From assembly GCA_020091685.1 (NCBI GenBank), contig CM034609.1:14724023-14788022 (forward strand): DNA of 64,000 bases. The letters are read 5' to 3'. Under the pieces are notes generated by a model. It worked only from the letters and a program-made list of their open reading frames with translations. It was not told the DNA's origin and did no database searches. The position numbers and the translations under genes are program-made. Origin of the DNA: Lutjanus erythropterus. Lineage: Eukaryota > Chordata > Actinopteri > Lutjaniformes > Lutjanidae. Every line of letters begins with the position of its first letter. Within the stretch, counting starts at the first letter, position 1. This document shows positions 36,257 through 47,559 of this stretch, piece after piece.

Positions 36257-36550
36257 CTGCCGGATGAGGAGATGCGTTCTGTCATTATCCAAATTGCGTG
36301 ACATCTGCTGAGCATCGCGTTCAAAATATAATCCAGGATATTCCTTGCATTGTGCCAAAAATCCACCACAACAAATACCGATATCCAACTCCATATCACG
36401 GCACTGGCCATCTATGACACTGGCCACACGCGTTAAGTATCCCAAGAGGCTCGTCTGTCCAGCAGGAGGACAGCAGGAGTAATGGACACCACTCATCCCG
36501 TGTGAGAGACAGTATTTCCTTAAATCCCACAGCTGGACTGTTGTATCCAT
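36257..36550 (-). CDS. First coding exon of an unrecognised gene (98 codons)
   Basis: This is an open minus-strand frame of 98 codons starting MDTTVQLWDLRKYCL and ending NDRTHLLIRQ. Directly after the last CAG codon comes GTATGTGAG, a near-consensus vertebrate splice donor, so the exon ends in phase 0. An in-frame TGA lies 5 codons upstream of the ATG, which makes this the first Met in frame. Composition looks protein-like, with mixed charged and hydrophobic residues and seven Cys, and no low-complexity runs. A CpG-rich stretch sits upstream. I do not recognise the protein family and see no known domain, signal peptide or clear membrane segment. One oddity is another ATG with a stronger Kozak context 13 nt upstream, out of frame (see the uORF entry). 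The exon call is fairly secure; the function is unknown. Confidence 0.62.
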
Positions 36551-36563
36551 CAGCTGTCGCCAT
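36396..36563 (-). other. Overlapping upstream ORF (55 codons) across the first exon start
   Basis: An ATG at 36563 (context GAAGATGGCG, A at -3 and G at +4) lies 13 nt upstream of the main ATG in a different frame. It reads 55 codons, starting MATADGYNSP, before TGA at 36396-36398. The main ATG has the poorer context CTGATGG (C at -3). If the transcript includes both, the uORF could repress translation of the 98-codon frame. Alternatively, a 1-nt assembly error or natural indel could join the MATA start to the main frame. Both readings are inference. Confidence 0.4.
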
Positions 36564-36591
36564 CTTCAAGTTTTACCAATAATTATAAAAA

Positions 36592-36622
36592 ATAATAATA
36601 ATAATAATAACAACAACAACAA
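36592..36622. repeat. (AAT)n(AAC)n trinucleotide repeat
   Basis: About six AAT units followed by about four AAC units, immediately upstream of the candidate first exon and probably in the 5' UTR or promoter of the minus-strand gene. Confidence 0.85.
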
Positions 36623-36639
36623 CTCCTCCACGTGTGTCA

Positions 36640-36950
36640 GCGCTGTAACGGCAACATTTAATCCTGATAATGCGTCCAAATAAAATCCGTGCGTAAAATG
36701 ACCGGTGCTTTGGCAAATCAAGCACATCGATCAGTGTGATTATTTCCAATAAGGCATAAAACAAGCAGGTTCCTCCTCATGGTCCGGTGCTGTGATGATC
36801 CAACACTGTCGCTGATACGATGCGGACCCGTGAAGAGCCTGAGCCGCACTGAGCCATAGTTGGAGCAGTGCAGCGCAGCACATGCTGCTCTCAGCCAACG
36901 TAGGCGCGCAAAGCATGACGGTACGTGGAGTTTATTGCTGTTGCTGACAG
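36640..36950 (-). promoter_or_regulatory. Candidate CpG-rich promoter of the minus-strand gene
   Basis: CpG dinucleotides are clearly denser here than in the AT-rich surroundings, about a dozen between 36780 and 36935. The stretch lies directly upstream of the first coding exon (36257-36550, minus strand). No TATA box is evident, which fits a CpG-type vertebrate promoter. A divergent plus-strand gene starting here cannot be excluded, but I see no plus-strand coding exon nearby. The promoter call is inferred from position and composition. Confidence 0.4.
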
Positions 36951-38111
36951 GTACTTGAGAGCAGGAGAATCATCTCACCTTAAAACATTTAAAAATAGCA
37001 AAAGAGAAAAAAATGTTACTGGGAAGATTTTATACATAACAGTTTAGTGGCAGTTAATCTGAAAGTATTGCATTATTTAATGATACTGGAAATTTCACTT
37101 ACATTAAATCAACTCTGCTAATAAAAAAGGGTTTCAGATATTATCAGTCACACTAGTTTTGTTGATAATGTTGATTAGTATTGTTATAATAGGAAATCAT
37201 ATTATATTACTAGGCTAGCAGAATCAATTTTATCTTTTAAATCCTTAAAAAGATAAGTGTCCAGGCTGTCTTGAAATAAAAGTTGACTGAATCTGAAAAA
37301 CAAGTTCAGGTAATTTGTGATGATTCAAAACAAATAAAAATTTCTTGTAAAATAACCTTAATACTAATTTAGTTGTACTTGAGAAAATGTGTTCAATATA
37401 TATGAGATATCAAGTTGACAACAACTCTTCAGGCCACTGACAAACATTACAGACAAATTTGATTTCCTTTTACATTTTCACAGTTTGAAAAGTCTGTTCT
37501 TCATTTCACACAAAGAATTTCCAGCTGCAGCTGCTCCTGCTGGAGCCACAAAGACTATATGTGAAACTGCTCCCTGTGAATTTATTACATTTTACGTCTA
37601 AGGGGATAGGGAATGAATTCAATACTGATATAATACTCATCATATATGTTTTCTTAAAACTATAAAAAAAAAAAAACGAGGGTCTCAGGAGAGTTTTAAG
37701 TCTCAAACAGTGCATGCTGGGAAGTCTGCTAATATGGCAATCATGTTTCTTCAGAAACTTAATGAGTTGACTGAACTCTGTACAGTACATTAATTCAATT
37801 CATAATTTCAAGTCAAAATCAAGTCAAGTCATCAAGTTAGATGAACTCACGTTTAATTCTGAAGTGTTCTGGAAATAAATACTACATAAATACAGTTAAT
37901 AATTAAATGTCAATTTTAAATTCAATTAACTTACATAAATAAATACAAATTGTATATTGAAGTTAAGTTAATGAGAAAAGATAAGTTGATTCCACTGTAT
38001 TCCTGTATGATTTCTTACAGTGTATACACTGATTTTAAAATCACTAAAGGTGATGTTGGTGTGTTTTTTTTAATTTTGTCTGTTTACCTTAACTTTTATC
38101 TTTTATTACAT

Positions 38112-38115
38112 TATT

Positions 38116-38151
<36 letters not shown>

Positions 38152-38152
38152 A
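38112..38152. repeat. (GTT)n trinucleotide repeat
   Basis: Two ATT units followed by about twelve GTT units. Confidence 0.9.
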
Positions 38153-39569
38153 CTTTTTGTAGCAGTCAGATAAGTTATTATGTCATGAATACAGGCTGTT
38201 GTAATCATGTTGCAATCACTCATCAGGTGTCAGATTGATCCTGGGTTGCGTGTGAGCCCTGTGTGAGCAGCGTGAGTGAGTAATAATGATCATCTGTCGC
38301 TGTGCTGAGATACAGGGATGTCGGTGCCTTGAATCACCTTCCCATGAATGAATCTCTTGTCTTTCTCACCTCACTTTCATGTCCTAACCACCTCCAGGCT
38401 TGCTTGTATTTCTGGGATCATAGCCTCTCTTAAACGTCAAAACGCGGACTGGATTTTTGGGAATGGAGCACAGCCTCAAAGACTAAAATTAGAACATAAC
38501 TGAATTTACATGTAGGCCTATACTTAGACAGCTGAATGAGACTAATCATGTTAAATTAGAGTTTTAATCCTTGAATGTGTGTCAGAACAAAAATGCTCAG
38601 TGTGATATTTGCCTTAAGTTTCTCATGTGTTTGACTGTTTAAAAAGATCATTTGAATTTGAATTACACTGATTACTGTCATGTCATTTTAAATTGATAAA
38701 ACCATTGTGTGCATATCGTATATGACAATATGAATAATAGCATCAAGAGGACTAAAAGAAGTACAGAGACGATATAATATACTTTCATTTAAGACATCGT
38801 CCGCATGTAAGAAATCTAGCATATTTTTAGAAAACCAAACTTTCCACACAGAACTACATTTTGTCATCCTATAATTTATATACGTATGTCGGAAGCTGAA
38901 TCTTTTGACCTCCCGCCAAAAAATATTATGTGTAATATAATGAATAAATAGAGTTAAAGTGTCTTTCCTCTCTGCTACACCACTATTACTGATCTCTAAT
39001 AACAACACACAGTGTGCATTGCATTTCAAGCAGGTGAAGCTCCACTCCACCTTTTCCTTTACTCCCCATTTGGCTGTGCTCCAGTGCAATCCTGGAGTAC
39101 CTGAATTGCACGCGATTCTGTCAATTGCAGGTACTTGATGGCTTTCTTGTGTGCCGGGGTTGAAAAGTTGCTGGAGGTTTGCGCACAGAGCATTGCGTGA
39201 CTAGAGCTGGGGATGAAAACACAAAGACATTGTTTTCAGTGATCAAACCCCCTTTATAGTAACTCAACAGCATTCCTGTCTTGCATTCCTAAGCCACCGC
39301 TGCTGTGTGAAGGTTTTTTTTTTTCCTTTTGAAAAAAAAGAAAAAGAAAGAAAAGGAAGGTTACACATTTTTATCTGGTTCACCATGCTGACCTCGCTTG
39401 TTGCACAAAAGTCTGCTCCCATAGCTCATTAATCATTGATCAAGGCTAAATTAAAGTATTAGTGGAGGCAATTACCTTGCAGAAGTAATTAAGAGGTAAT
39501 TATCTCTTATCTGAAATGATGTGATGATGAACAACAGAGCCAGTAGTTCCTCCTGCTTTGATGCTCAGC

Positions 39570-39604
39570 AACAGAGACAAATGCATTATACATTTGTCTC
39601 TGTT
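39570..39604. repeat. Perfect 14-bp inverted repeat
   Basis: AACAGAGACAAATG (39570-39583) and CATTTGTCTCTGTT (39591-39604) are exact reverse complements with a 7-nt loop. Confidence 0.9.
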
Positions 39605-39995
39605 TATGTGTATGTGCATAATGCACGCCTGTCTGCAGGCTCACCTACTGTGTGTGTGCACACTTTGTCCATCCTCCTTCTCCATGTCTCTATTCACGCC
39701 AGTGCGTGTATGTAGGTATGCGCTAATGTGCACACAAATGTTTTCCAGATTGGTGTGACAAGGATAATCATATCCAGAGAGCACAAAACCACTCTGAACG
39801 CTGCTCAGATGGGAGAAGGGGTGGGGGGGGATACATCAGAGAATCCAGGGGAAACAAAGCTGACTGAGTGAGGAGACTCAGATATTTTAAGCAGCATAAA
39901 CAAATTGCTTAGTGCACACATCAAGATGCAAATTGGGAAATATGAGATGCAGGAATACAAACATGGAATTTATTCAAACTTAAGCAAACGCAGCT

Positions 39996-40292
39996 ACACC
40001 CTAATTAGACACCATACACTCATACAAACATACCAAGCTGTACTTTGTATCAAATTAGACAAAAGTTAGAAATAATCAAGTCCTTTATTAGACAGTATTA
40101 GACCCCTATTGGATTTTATTTGTTTTTATTAAAGGGTAATTTGGGACACAAATCACATTATTAGCACATATGTGATTTCACTTCAGTTTACAATGCATTT
40201 CTGTTGTAATTATCCTCTAAGAAAGTCTAATCAAAGGTCTAATAGTGGGAAATAATGCACTTGGCAGTACAGTTTTGTCGTAATGTGTAACA
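39996..40292. mobile_element. TTATTAGAC fold-back family, copy 1 (partial)
   Basis: CTGTACTTTGTATCAAATTA, TTTATTAGACAGTATTAGAC and later TAATCAAAGGTCTAATAGTG show the family pattern also seen at 42603, 43823 and 50711. The CACTTTATTTTAC terminus is missing. Confidence 0.6.
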
Positions 40293-40905
40293 TGGATATG
40301 TGAGAATCTGCTCTGTCAAAGAGCCCAGACACGCAGCACAGTGATCACCTGGTGGTGGTGAAACAAATCTAATATTTACTGGAGGCGATGACCTCTACGA
40401 CTTCTGTTTTCAACATACAAAACATAGAGAGGAGGACAATGGAGTCAGTCATATCTCCAGTGTGTGCTCTGAGAGTGATTAAGACTAGAGGACATTCATT
40501 ACTGGCCCGGCTCAGACAGAGAGGGGCTTCAGAGCAGAGCTCTTGTGTTGGACTGTTTGGATGTCCTATCCCCTTGTATCTCTTTGACTACCTCCAACAC
40601 AAGGCTCTATTCAACCAGACTGGGAACAAATGTTTCCTTATGTGGCTCTGAGTGCCCAAGCTCCAGCGACAGGATAGTGAGCAAGAGCCTACGAGACCAA
40701 AAGACAGAGAAGGTTACAATAATGCAGGCCATACCAGAGCTATTTAACTACTCAGCCCATCTTATGGTATGATGTGAGCTGGGTTATTAGGGAGGGATGG
40801 GGGGGCAATGATGTCATGGAAACGGAGGGGTAGATGAGAAATGACAAGTATTTCCCAATAACAGCATGGCCTTTCACTGGCATGCCCCCCACCACAGGCT
40901 CACTA

Positions 40906-41487
40906 CGCTCTCAGAAATACGGGTCCCAAAAAGGTTCCTCCTGAAGGGCTGAGGATCTACCCAGGACCATTTGCTTCTGAGGAACCCTTTATTGACGAAA
41001 GTGTTCACCAAGGTTTCTTTGTGATTAAATTAAAAAAAGGGCTCTTGTTAGAACCTGGGAGGGTTCTACATAAAACTTTTGGAATACGAAAGAGTTCATG
41101 GTAGAACCTCCTTTGAGGGTTCTAGAAAAAAACCTTTGGAATATGAAAAGGTTTTTGGTAAAAATCTCAGAGTGGGTTCTAGATAAAATCTGTGGAATAT
41201 AAAAAGGTTCATGGTAGAAACCCCTGGGAGGGTTCTACGTAGAACCTTTTAAAGAAAAAAGAAGGTGGAAAAGTTTTTAATTGAACCCCCAGAGAGGGTT
41301 CGGGGTAGAACCTCTCTGGGTGAAACCTTTCACAGGTGGTTGTATGCATAACCCTTCAAGAACTCTCTGAAAGAGTACCAAGTGGAACCTTTATAAGAAG
41401 TTCTACCAGGAACCAAAAAAGCTTTTCCTATGGGGATAAGCCAAAGAACCCTTTTCGGTTCTGGTTAACACTTTATTCCTAAGAGTG
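40906..41487. mobile_element. GGTTCTA-rich non-autonomous element, copy 4 (complete, TA target site)
   Basis: The left end CGCTCTCAGAAATACGGGTC and, on the other strand, the right end CACTCTTAGGAATAAAGTGT form an imperfect terminal inverted repeat. A TA dinucleotide flanks each side (40904-40905 and 41488-41489), fitting a TA target duplication. The body is built of GAGGGTTCTA, GTAGAACCT and AAAGGTT(C/T)(A/T)TGGTA units repeated at about 60-bp spacing. No open reading frame. Confidence 0.7.
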
Positions 41488-41517
41488 TAGCCTGCCACAC
41501 TTGGTTTCCCCTCCTTA

Positions 41518-41546
41518 TTTTCCCACTTTCCCACTTTCCCACTTTT
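41518..41546. repeat. Short tandem repeat (unit about 9 bp, TTTCCCACT type)
   Basis: Three copies of TTTCCCACT-like units. Confidence 0.8.
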
Positions 41547-42602
41547 CATGGGTGTTATTATTTCTACATCCGCCTGGGAATTAATTTGGTAAATATCAGC
41601 CAGGAAACCTGAGGTTGGATTCCATGTCGGCAGCTTGTGTAATTTCATGTACAGCCAATAAGCAGACTTCCGTCAGGTTTTTGGCCTCTCCGTGGGAATG
41701 GGCGAAGCGAAGGTAAACAGGGGTCACGGCGAGGTTTCAGAGTGACATAAGTGATGATTAGTCATGTGAAAACTGGTTTTAAAAATGGCTTGTGCATGCA
41801 CTATATAATAAGACATAATGTGGCGTGTACCTCTTTTCTATAGAATCAGCCAGGATAAAGAGCTAATCCTCTTGTGCTATGAGACTGATAGGGCTGGACT
41901 CCTTCCAGCACCTCAGGGAGTCAGATCTGTGGAAGGGAGGCTCTTTCAAAGAAAACCATGTAATCAATGAACTCCCCTCCCACTATGTTATTCTTAACAT
42001 TCGATTGGTGCTAACCGTAAAGATTTTGGTCAAATCCCTTCCTTTATTCTGAGCGCTCGTCATCTCCCTTTATCCCTTGCTCCCTACAGGCCCTCTCGCC
42101 CCACATTAAGATGTCAAACTGCAACAGGGGTTCTAATGTTTACTCAAACATGTTTTCCCACTTAAGGAGAAATTAAATGAACTTTTGGCCTGGACTGGCT
42201 GTACAATACCACTGACATGTGCATGACTCATTCCTCCTTCCTCCCTAACACACACTCTCTTAGACTGGGCAATGGGGGAAATTTCTGTGGACAAACACAC
42301 CCTTCAAGCAGACTAATGTGACCATGAGAATTTTTCAATCTGCAGGTGCCTTGGTTTATTGGGTTTCTGTGTCAAAGAGCACACATTAAATATCCAACGC
42401 AAAGCTCTAATTATCTGCAGAATTCTTAATTTCCTGCAGGAAAATACCATGCAGGGAGTGTGCAGCTGTACACACTGGTATGCAAATTTCGTACATGTAC
42501 GTGAGTATAATTTTTATAGATTCATGTGCTTTGAGCGTCATACATTTTGGCTTTGTAAATCCCCAAATGGCCCATATTAAGGTTGGTTTGAGGTTAAAAT
42601 TT

Positions 42603-43177
42603 GGGTTGCACTTTATTTTACTGTACACTCAAAGGGCATAAAAATCTTGAAACAATATGTTCTTTATTAGACAATATTAGACCTTTTATTAGAGGCTTAT
42701 TAAACTTTATTAGAGGGTAATTTGGGAAACAATCCAACAGAACTGTACTGTAAATTAAAGTGAAATCACATATCTGCATTACAATAAGTAAGACACAATG
42801 TATTACAATAAGTCTGTGCAGTCACCCAAAGATATAATTCTTCTATCTCTATACATTTGGCCTTTACTGGGTAGATCTGAATTACATATGTTTTTTTAAA
42901 TGGGGAAGTAGCAGATCTGATTTCAGTTTGGTTCACAGTACAGATTTGTTTTAATGTGTCCCAAATTATCCTCTAAAAATGTAATCAGGGTCTAACAGTG
43001 GGAAACGATACACTTTAGTTTACAGTTCAGTTCATTTGTAATGTGTCACCACTTACCCTCTAATGAAGTCTAATATGGGTCAAATAAACAACATATTATT
43101 TCTAGTGTTTGTCTAATTATATACAAAGTATGGTTTGTTACGTGTTATTAGGGTACTGTAAAATAAAGTATGACCAA
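42603..43177. mobile_element. TTATTAGAC fold-back family, copy 2 (complete)
   Basis: The left end GGGTTGCACTTTATTTTACT and, on the other strand, the right end TTGGTCATACTTTATTTTAC make terminal inverted repeats. Left-half words TTATTAGAC/ATATTAGACC and right-half words GTCTAATATGGGTC mirror each other. AGTTTACAGT(A/T)CAGTT recurs inside. About 575 bp, non-coding. Confidence 0.65.
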
Positions 43178-43276
43178 GGTTTGATTCAGGAAAAGGTGAA
43201 GGCAAGGCGAAGGGTTCAAATAAAAGATCTACTATGACAAATATCTGTATCACGTAGGTGTACGCAAGCTTCAAGG

Positions 43277-43291
43277 TGTGTGTGTGTGTGT
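43277..43291. repeat. Short (GT)n microsatellite
   Basis: About seven GT units. Confidence 0.75.
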
Positions 43292-43822
43292 AATCTCAGT
43301 TGCAGGCTGTGTGTAGGCAGCTGGGAGTGTGGCAGGGCTATGCGTGACTAGAAGAAATACACCTGTCTCTGTGCTCAGGTACGGAGGGGGAGCCGGCACG
43401 CAGGGGCCTGCCAGACGAACAATGCTCCCTATTGTACCTGCGCTCTGACTGCAGACGCTCACAGGAGAGGAAGCCCTGAGCTCAGTGTGTGTGTAGCTCT
43501 CTCCCTCTCCCTCTCTTTCTCTCTCCCTGCTTGCACTATCACACGACATACACAGTCAAATTATTTATAGTACACATATTGTGCTGACCGCAGGCGCCCT
43601 GGGCTAAATCCCAATAACTCTGCCTTTTACACGCAAGCTGCCAGTCAGAGCTGTGACTGACAGATTTGACTTCCAATCAAAGAGAAGAGACAGAAAAAAA
43701 GGACAAAGGTTGTGTTTGGTTAAATGCAGAACTGTCTTGAGAACATTTTGCATGCATGTCATTGTTATGTTGAATGCAACATGTGGTATTTCATACTCCT
43801 CATTAAATGGATGTTAAAACAA

Positions 43823-44272
43823 AGGTCACAATTTATTTTACACTACAATAATAAAATATAACAAGCCATACTTTGTATCAAATTACACAAAAACTAGAAA
43901 TTGTATGTTATTCATTAGACAGTATTAGACCCTTTATTAGACCCTTATTAGACTCAACTGTAGTGTTATTTACAGACACATTACAACAGAACTTTACTGT
44001 AAACTCAAGTGAAATGTGACCCTCTAATAAAGTCTAATAAGGGTCTAATAAAGGGTTCACTACTGTCTAATGAAGGACATATTTCCAGTATTTGTCTAAT
44101 TTGATACAAAGTACGGCTTGTTACATCTTATTAGCCTACCATTATGTGTGTCATGTCAAATTAGGGTGTAGCTACTGTCTAATAAAGAACATATTATTTC
44201 TAATTTTTGTCTAATATAATACAACGTACAGCTTGTACGTGTTATTAGTGCACTGTGAAATAAAGTGTGACC
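43823..44272. mobile_element. TTATTAGAC fold-back family, copy 3 (complete)
   Basis: The left end AGGTCACAATTTATTTTACA and, on the other strand, the right end AGGTCACACTTTATTTCACA are inverted repeats. Inner arms near 43917-43960 and 44029-44080 are long reverse complements built from ATTAGAC and GTCTAAT words, so the single strand could fold into a long hairpin. Confidence 0.7.
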
Positions 44273-45016
44273 TAAACTAAAGTGCTACAATGTGGAAACA
44301 GTCTTTTGTATAACTCTGGTGTCTGCATTTAAAGGTTTGTCATAATGAAAACACCCACACACAGACATAATTCAGAGGTGACACTGTAAAGGTCTATAAT
44401 AATAGAGAGCACAAGACTTTCAGTATTAAGCCACGCTGTGACTATTGTTAAGTAAGTCTATTATCAGTCCTACGCGAGCCCGGGTTTGTCCAGGCTTTTT
44501 GTTCTCGGAGGAGATAAGGCAACCTTGAGATGGAGAGCCAAGATACTGTAGATGTAGAGACAGCGGGAGACAGACAGTCAGACAGAGAAAGCGAGAGAGA
44601 GGACGCCTGTCGGTAAATCACTGGGGCTCTCTGCGGTTTCCACAACAAAGGCTGAGTCTCATTTTGTCTTGATTTGTTGGCCAATTAAGATGAAAAATGA
44701 ACAGGGCAACCACAGAGAGGGTCCGGGGACGAGAGGGAATGCTGAACATCTGCTTTCAGAAGTTTTCGGCTCTGGGTTGAGCTTGGATGGACACAAGTAC
44801 CCCTTCTGTCAAACAGAAACTCCAGCTGCTCCACAGATGGGGTCAGTTATTTGGTCCCATTTGGTGTATAATGTGTGGCCGCAATAGAGTCCGAGCCTCT
44901 TTGATCCATTTATCTTTAAGTCACAAAGGCTTTCTACACCTCGTTTACGTGTTTTTACATGGAAAGCTGCTCTGCAAATGCCATCGTTTAGTTATCTATT
45001 CCTGTTAAATTCCTTG

Positions 45017-45018
<2 letters not shown>

Positions 45019-45068
<50 letters not shown>
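45019..45068. repeat. Long uninterrupted (GT)n microsatellite
   Basis: About 25 perfect GT units. A shorter GT tract follows at 45093-45103. Confidence 0.95.
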
Positions 45069-45070
<2 letters not shown>

Positions 45071-45372
45071 CACCAGCGGTATCTTACATGAGTGTGTGTG
45101 TGTGCTCACTGACTAACGCAATACAGTCTTCATAAAGGTAGTATTGTTAAGTTGCGTGCGAAGCTCATGCTTTAGGCTTTGGGTCCCCGCCCACCCCTGT
45201 AAACCACGGCCTTTTTTTCCTCTCCTTTTTTTCCCTTCTACACCTTCCCCTTTCTTTTTGTTACAGGTAAACATTTGATGTCCGCACGCAATCCCCAGAG
45301 AGTCTCCTCCCCTTGTTCTCTCCTCGGCTCCCTGGCTTCCACTCAGCGTTACTCACACTCTCTTTCTCACTC

Positions 45373-45432
45373 ACACACACACACACACACACACTTCTCT
45401 CACACACACACACTTCTCTCACACACACACAG
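45373..45432. repeat. Compound repeat: CA tracts alternating with CTTCTCTC
   Basis: The order is CA tract, CTTCTCTC, CA tract, CTTCTCTC, CA tract. This is a higher-order unit of about 24 bp formed by a microsatellite and a spacer. Confidence 0.85.
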
Positions 45433-45829
45433 ACACGCTACCCTTCCCTCCCCATTCTTATGACATTCCTGTCCTCACTGACTCAGCACCTGTTTCCTAT
45501 GGAGGTTATTAGGTTTGTCTCTCCGTCTCTGTGTTGCTGACAGACTGGCCACATTTTTTGATTGACTGGAAACTCTTGACTGCTATCAGGCTTTACTGGA
45601 ACCTTGTGCAATTTGAGTTTGTTCTGTCTTATTTATCTTTAAAAGTTCTGGGACTTTGTCCCACCTAAAAACTTGTTTGGAAACATCTGTAATGTAGTTT
45701 GTCCATCAAGAGCCTGGATCTCTGTGTGACTGTGCAATGAAAAAATACATAATTTTCTCATCATTTTACAATATTTTTCAACCCCAAATCATATTTTCCC
45801 TTTTACCTGTAGTATTATTTATCAATCTA

Positions 45830-46445
45830 GATTGTTTTGGTGTACGGTTTGGGGATATGGGCCATAGTCTGCCTTCTCTGCAGTTGGGACTAAATGGTGC
45901 TCAGCTTGTGGTGCTCAAAGCACAAAAAAAACCAAAAACTTACAAATACCTCAAAGCAATGTGTCTTTCCAGAAATCATGACCTGGTTACTCAAAGTAAT
46001 TGACAGACCTTGTTGTGAGCAGTTTCATGTAGAGACTATTTTCTTTCTACCGTCTACCAACTGCATCACCATGCAGAAGGAAGTGTCCATCTATTCATGG
46101 ATGAGACGTTACAACTTAGCCAAGGAGGACGCCATTGATGTTTATATCTCGTCCATGAGTAAATGAATTCTTCTAGGTGATGATATGGTTAGTGTGTGGA
46201 GAACACATAGTACAGTACAGATTCTGCGGATTAAGTGGGTCATGAAATCTGGAAAGAGACATTACTGTTGAGTTTTTCAAAAGTTTTTTTTTTTTTAGCA
46301 TTTTGAGCACCACAAGTCAAGTGCAATCTAGTTCCATTGCACAGGAGAGAAGGCAGATATCTCTATGGCTGAAATCTCCAAAACCCAGCAGCTCACACCA
46401 CAACAATGAAGATGGATAACTGGGATGGACTGTCCTTTTAAATAA
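45830..46445. repeat. Fish interspersed repeat ('CAGACCTTGTTGTGAGCAGTTT' type)
   Basis: Words in order are AGAAATCATGACCTGGTTAC, CTTGTTGTGAGCAGTTTCAT, ATGCAGAAGGAAGTGTCCAT, GTTCCATTGCACAGGAGAGA and GATGGACTGTCCTTTTAAA. I recall this as a common repeat in percomorph genomes; its class is unresolved and its boundaries are approximate. No coding capacity. Confidence 0.5.
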
Positions 46446-47297
46446 GAACCTGTGACCAGACATGAGACATTAGTGCTGCGTAAGTGCTACTCAAGTGTCA
46501 AACTGTTCTATTCACACATAACCTGACCTCAGTTACAGCATCACTGACCTCAGAACCAGCTGTACTGTCAGCTGGAAGGACCGTCAAATGTTTTTTGTTT
46601 TTTTTAATTAGGTCACTTATTTTCTCTGCCCATGCTCTATGAGGACATAATTCCCATTGTTTCCTCCTTTAGGCTAAAGAGTCATGTTTGGGGTCAGTAA
46701 CAAATTCTGGAAACATATTTCAGCTATCTATCTTTGGCTCTTCTCTGGCTCTGGGCTTGCCATCATAGTGTTTGTACACCCATCTCTAGAAGGGTTTTTA
46801 TGAATATAAGAGACTTTTCAGCTTGGATTACCAGTCTCTGTCTCTGGGTAGCCATGGGGTATGCTAGATGAGTGTTTTTGTCACATAACGCTGTGTTCTG
46901 GGCAACAAAGTAATAGCAATATGCTATTGCAGTGATACACAGCAACACGGGTGGGGACATCTGAAGCTGGCATGTAATGCATCCTGGTACATGTAGTCAT
47001 GGCTCCGTGAGCAGGAGAACTCAGCTGGCTTGGTCAATATAGCACACTGAAGAATTTATTGCTTCAATTGACTACATTTGTCATCAAAACTTACTAGACA
47101 TCAATATAAAAAATTCTCCCTTTAACCAGCTCTCAAGCTTTCCTTCATAATGATGATAATGTAAATTTCATAGTGAAAATGCAACCTTCATAAAACATTA
47201 TCCACATAGTCAGTGCGTTCAGAACATATAAAAAGGTTGCCTAAGCAGATTATCTTTTTCTAAGGGTGCCAAAGGAAGAAAACAATTTGTGCAAATA

Positions 47298-47323
47298 AAT
47301 AAATAAATAAGTAAATAAATAAA
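47298..47323. repeat. (AAAT)n tetranucleotide repeat
   Basis: About seven AAAT units, one changed to AAGT. Confidence 0.85.
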
Positions 47324-47359
47324 TGTGAGGAGATTGTGTCAAAATGGAAACAATCTGTT

Positions 47360-47520
47360 CAGTGAAAACTTTGACCACATCTCACGTCCTCATCTCAATT
47401 CAAAAATGCTTGTGGTGTGTAAGTTGAACCAAAATGACTTACAAGACTAATTTAATCTAACATCCCTCATTTAAGGAATAAGAGGGGGAAAAGAATTGTA
47501 GTAATAATGTGGTAATGTCA
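47360..47520. repeat. Local duplication unit B (left flank of the mariner copy)
   Basis: This aligns in direct orientation with 48191-48328. Shared words in order are CAGTGAAAACTTTGA-CACA, ATCTCA-GTCCTCATC, ACTTACAA-AC, TTAATCTAA and GTAGTAAT. The two units bracket the Tc1/mariner-derived element at 47560-48165. Confidence 0.7.
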
Positions 47521-47559
47521 GATTGATACCACCATAAAGGTCAAAAGCCAGAATCTGTG

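Larger units (their letters stand above)
36955..39990. other. AT-rich non-coding stretch upstream of the gene
   Basis: No supported exon on either strand. The 133-codon minus-strand open frame at 38688-39089 lies in AT-rich sequence with no splice or start support. A GTT repeat lies at 38112-38152. Confidence 0.4.
44280..45825. other. Non-coding stretch with GT and CA microsatellites
   Basis: No supported exon. See the separate entries for the GT tract at 45019-45068 and the compound CA repeat at 45373-45432. Confidence 0.45.

Noticed and set aside
38688-39089. 133-codon minus-strand open frame
   Set aside because: AT-rich sequence with no flanking splice signals or recognisable protein pattern; a retrotransposon origin was considered but no conserved block could be named.
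45280-45460. His/Thr-rich frames
   Set aside because: Translations of CA microsatellites.
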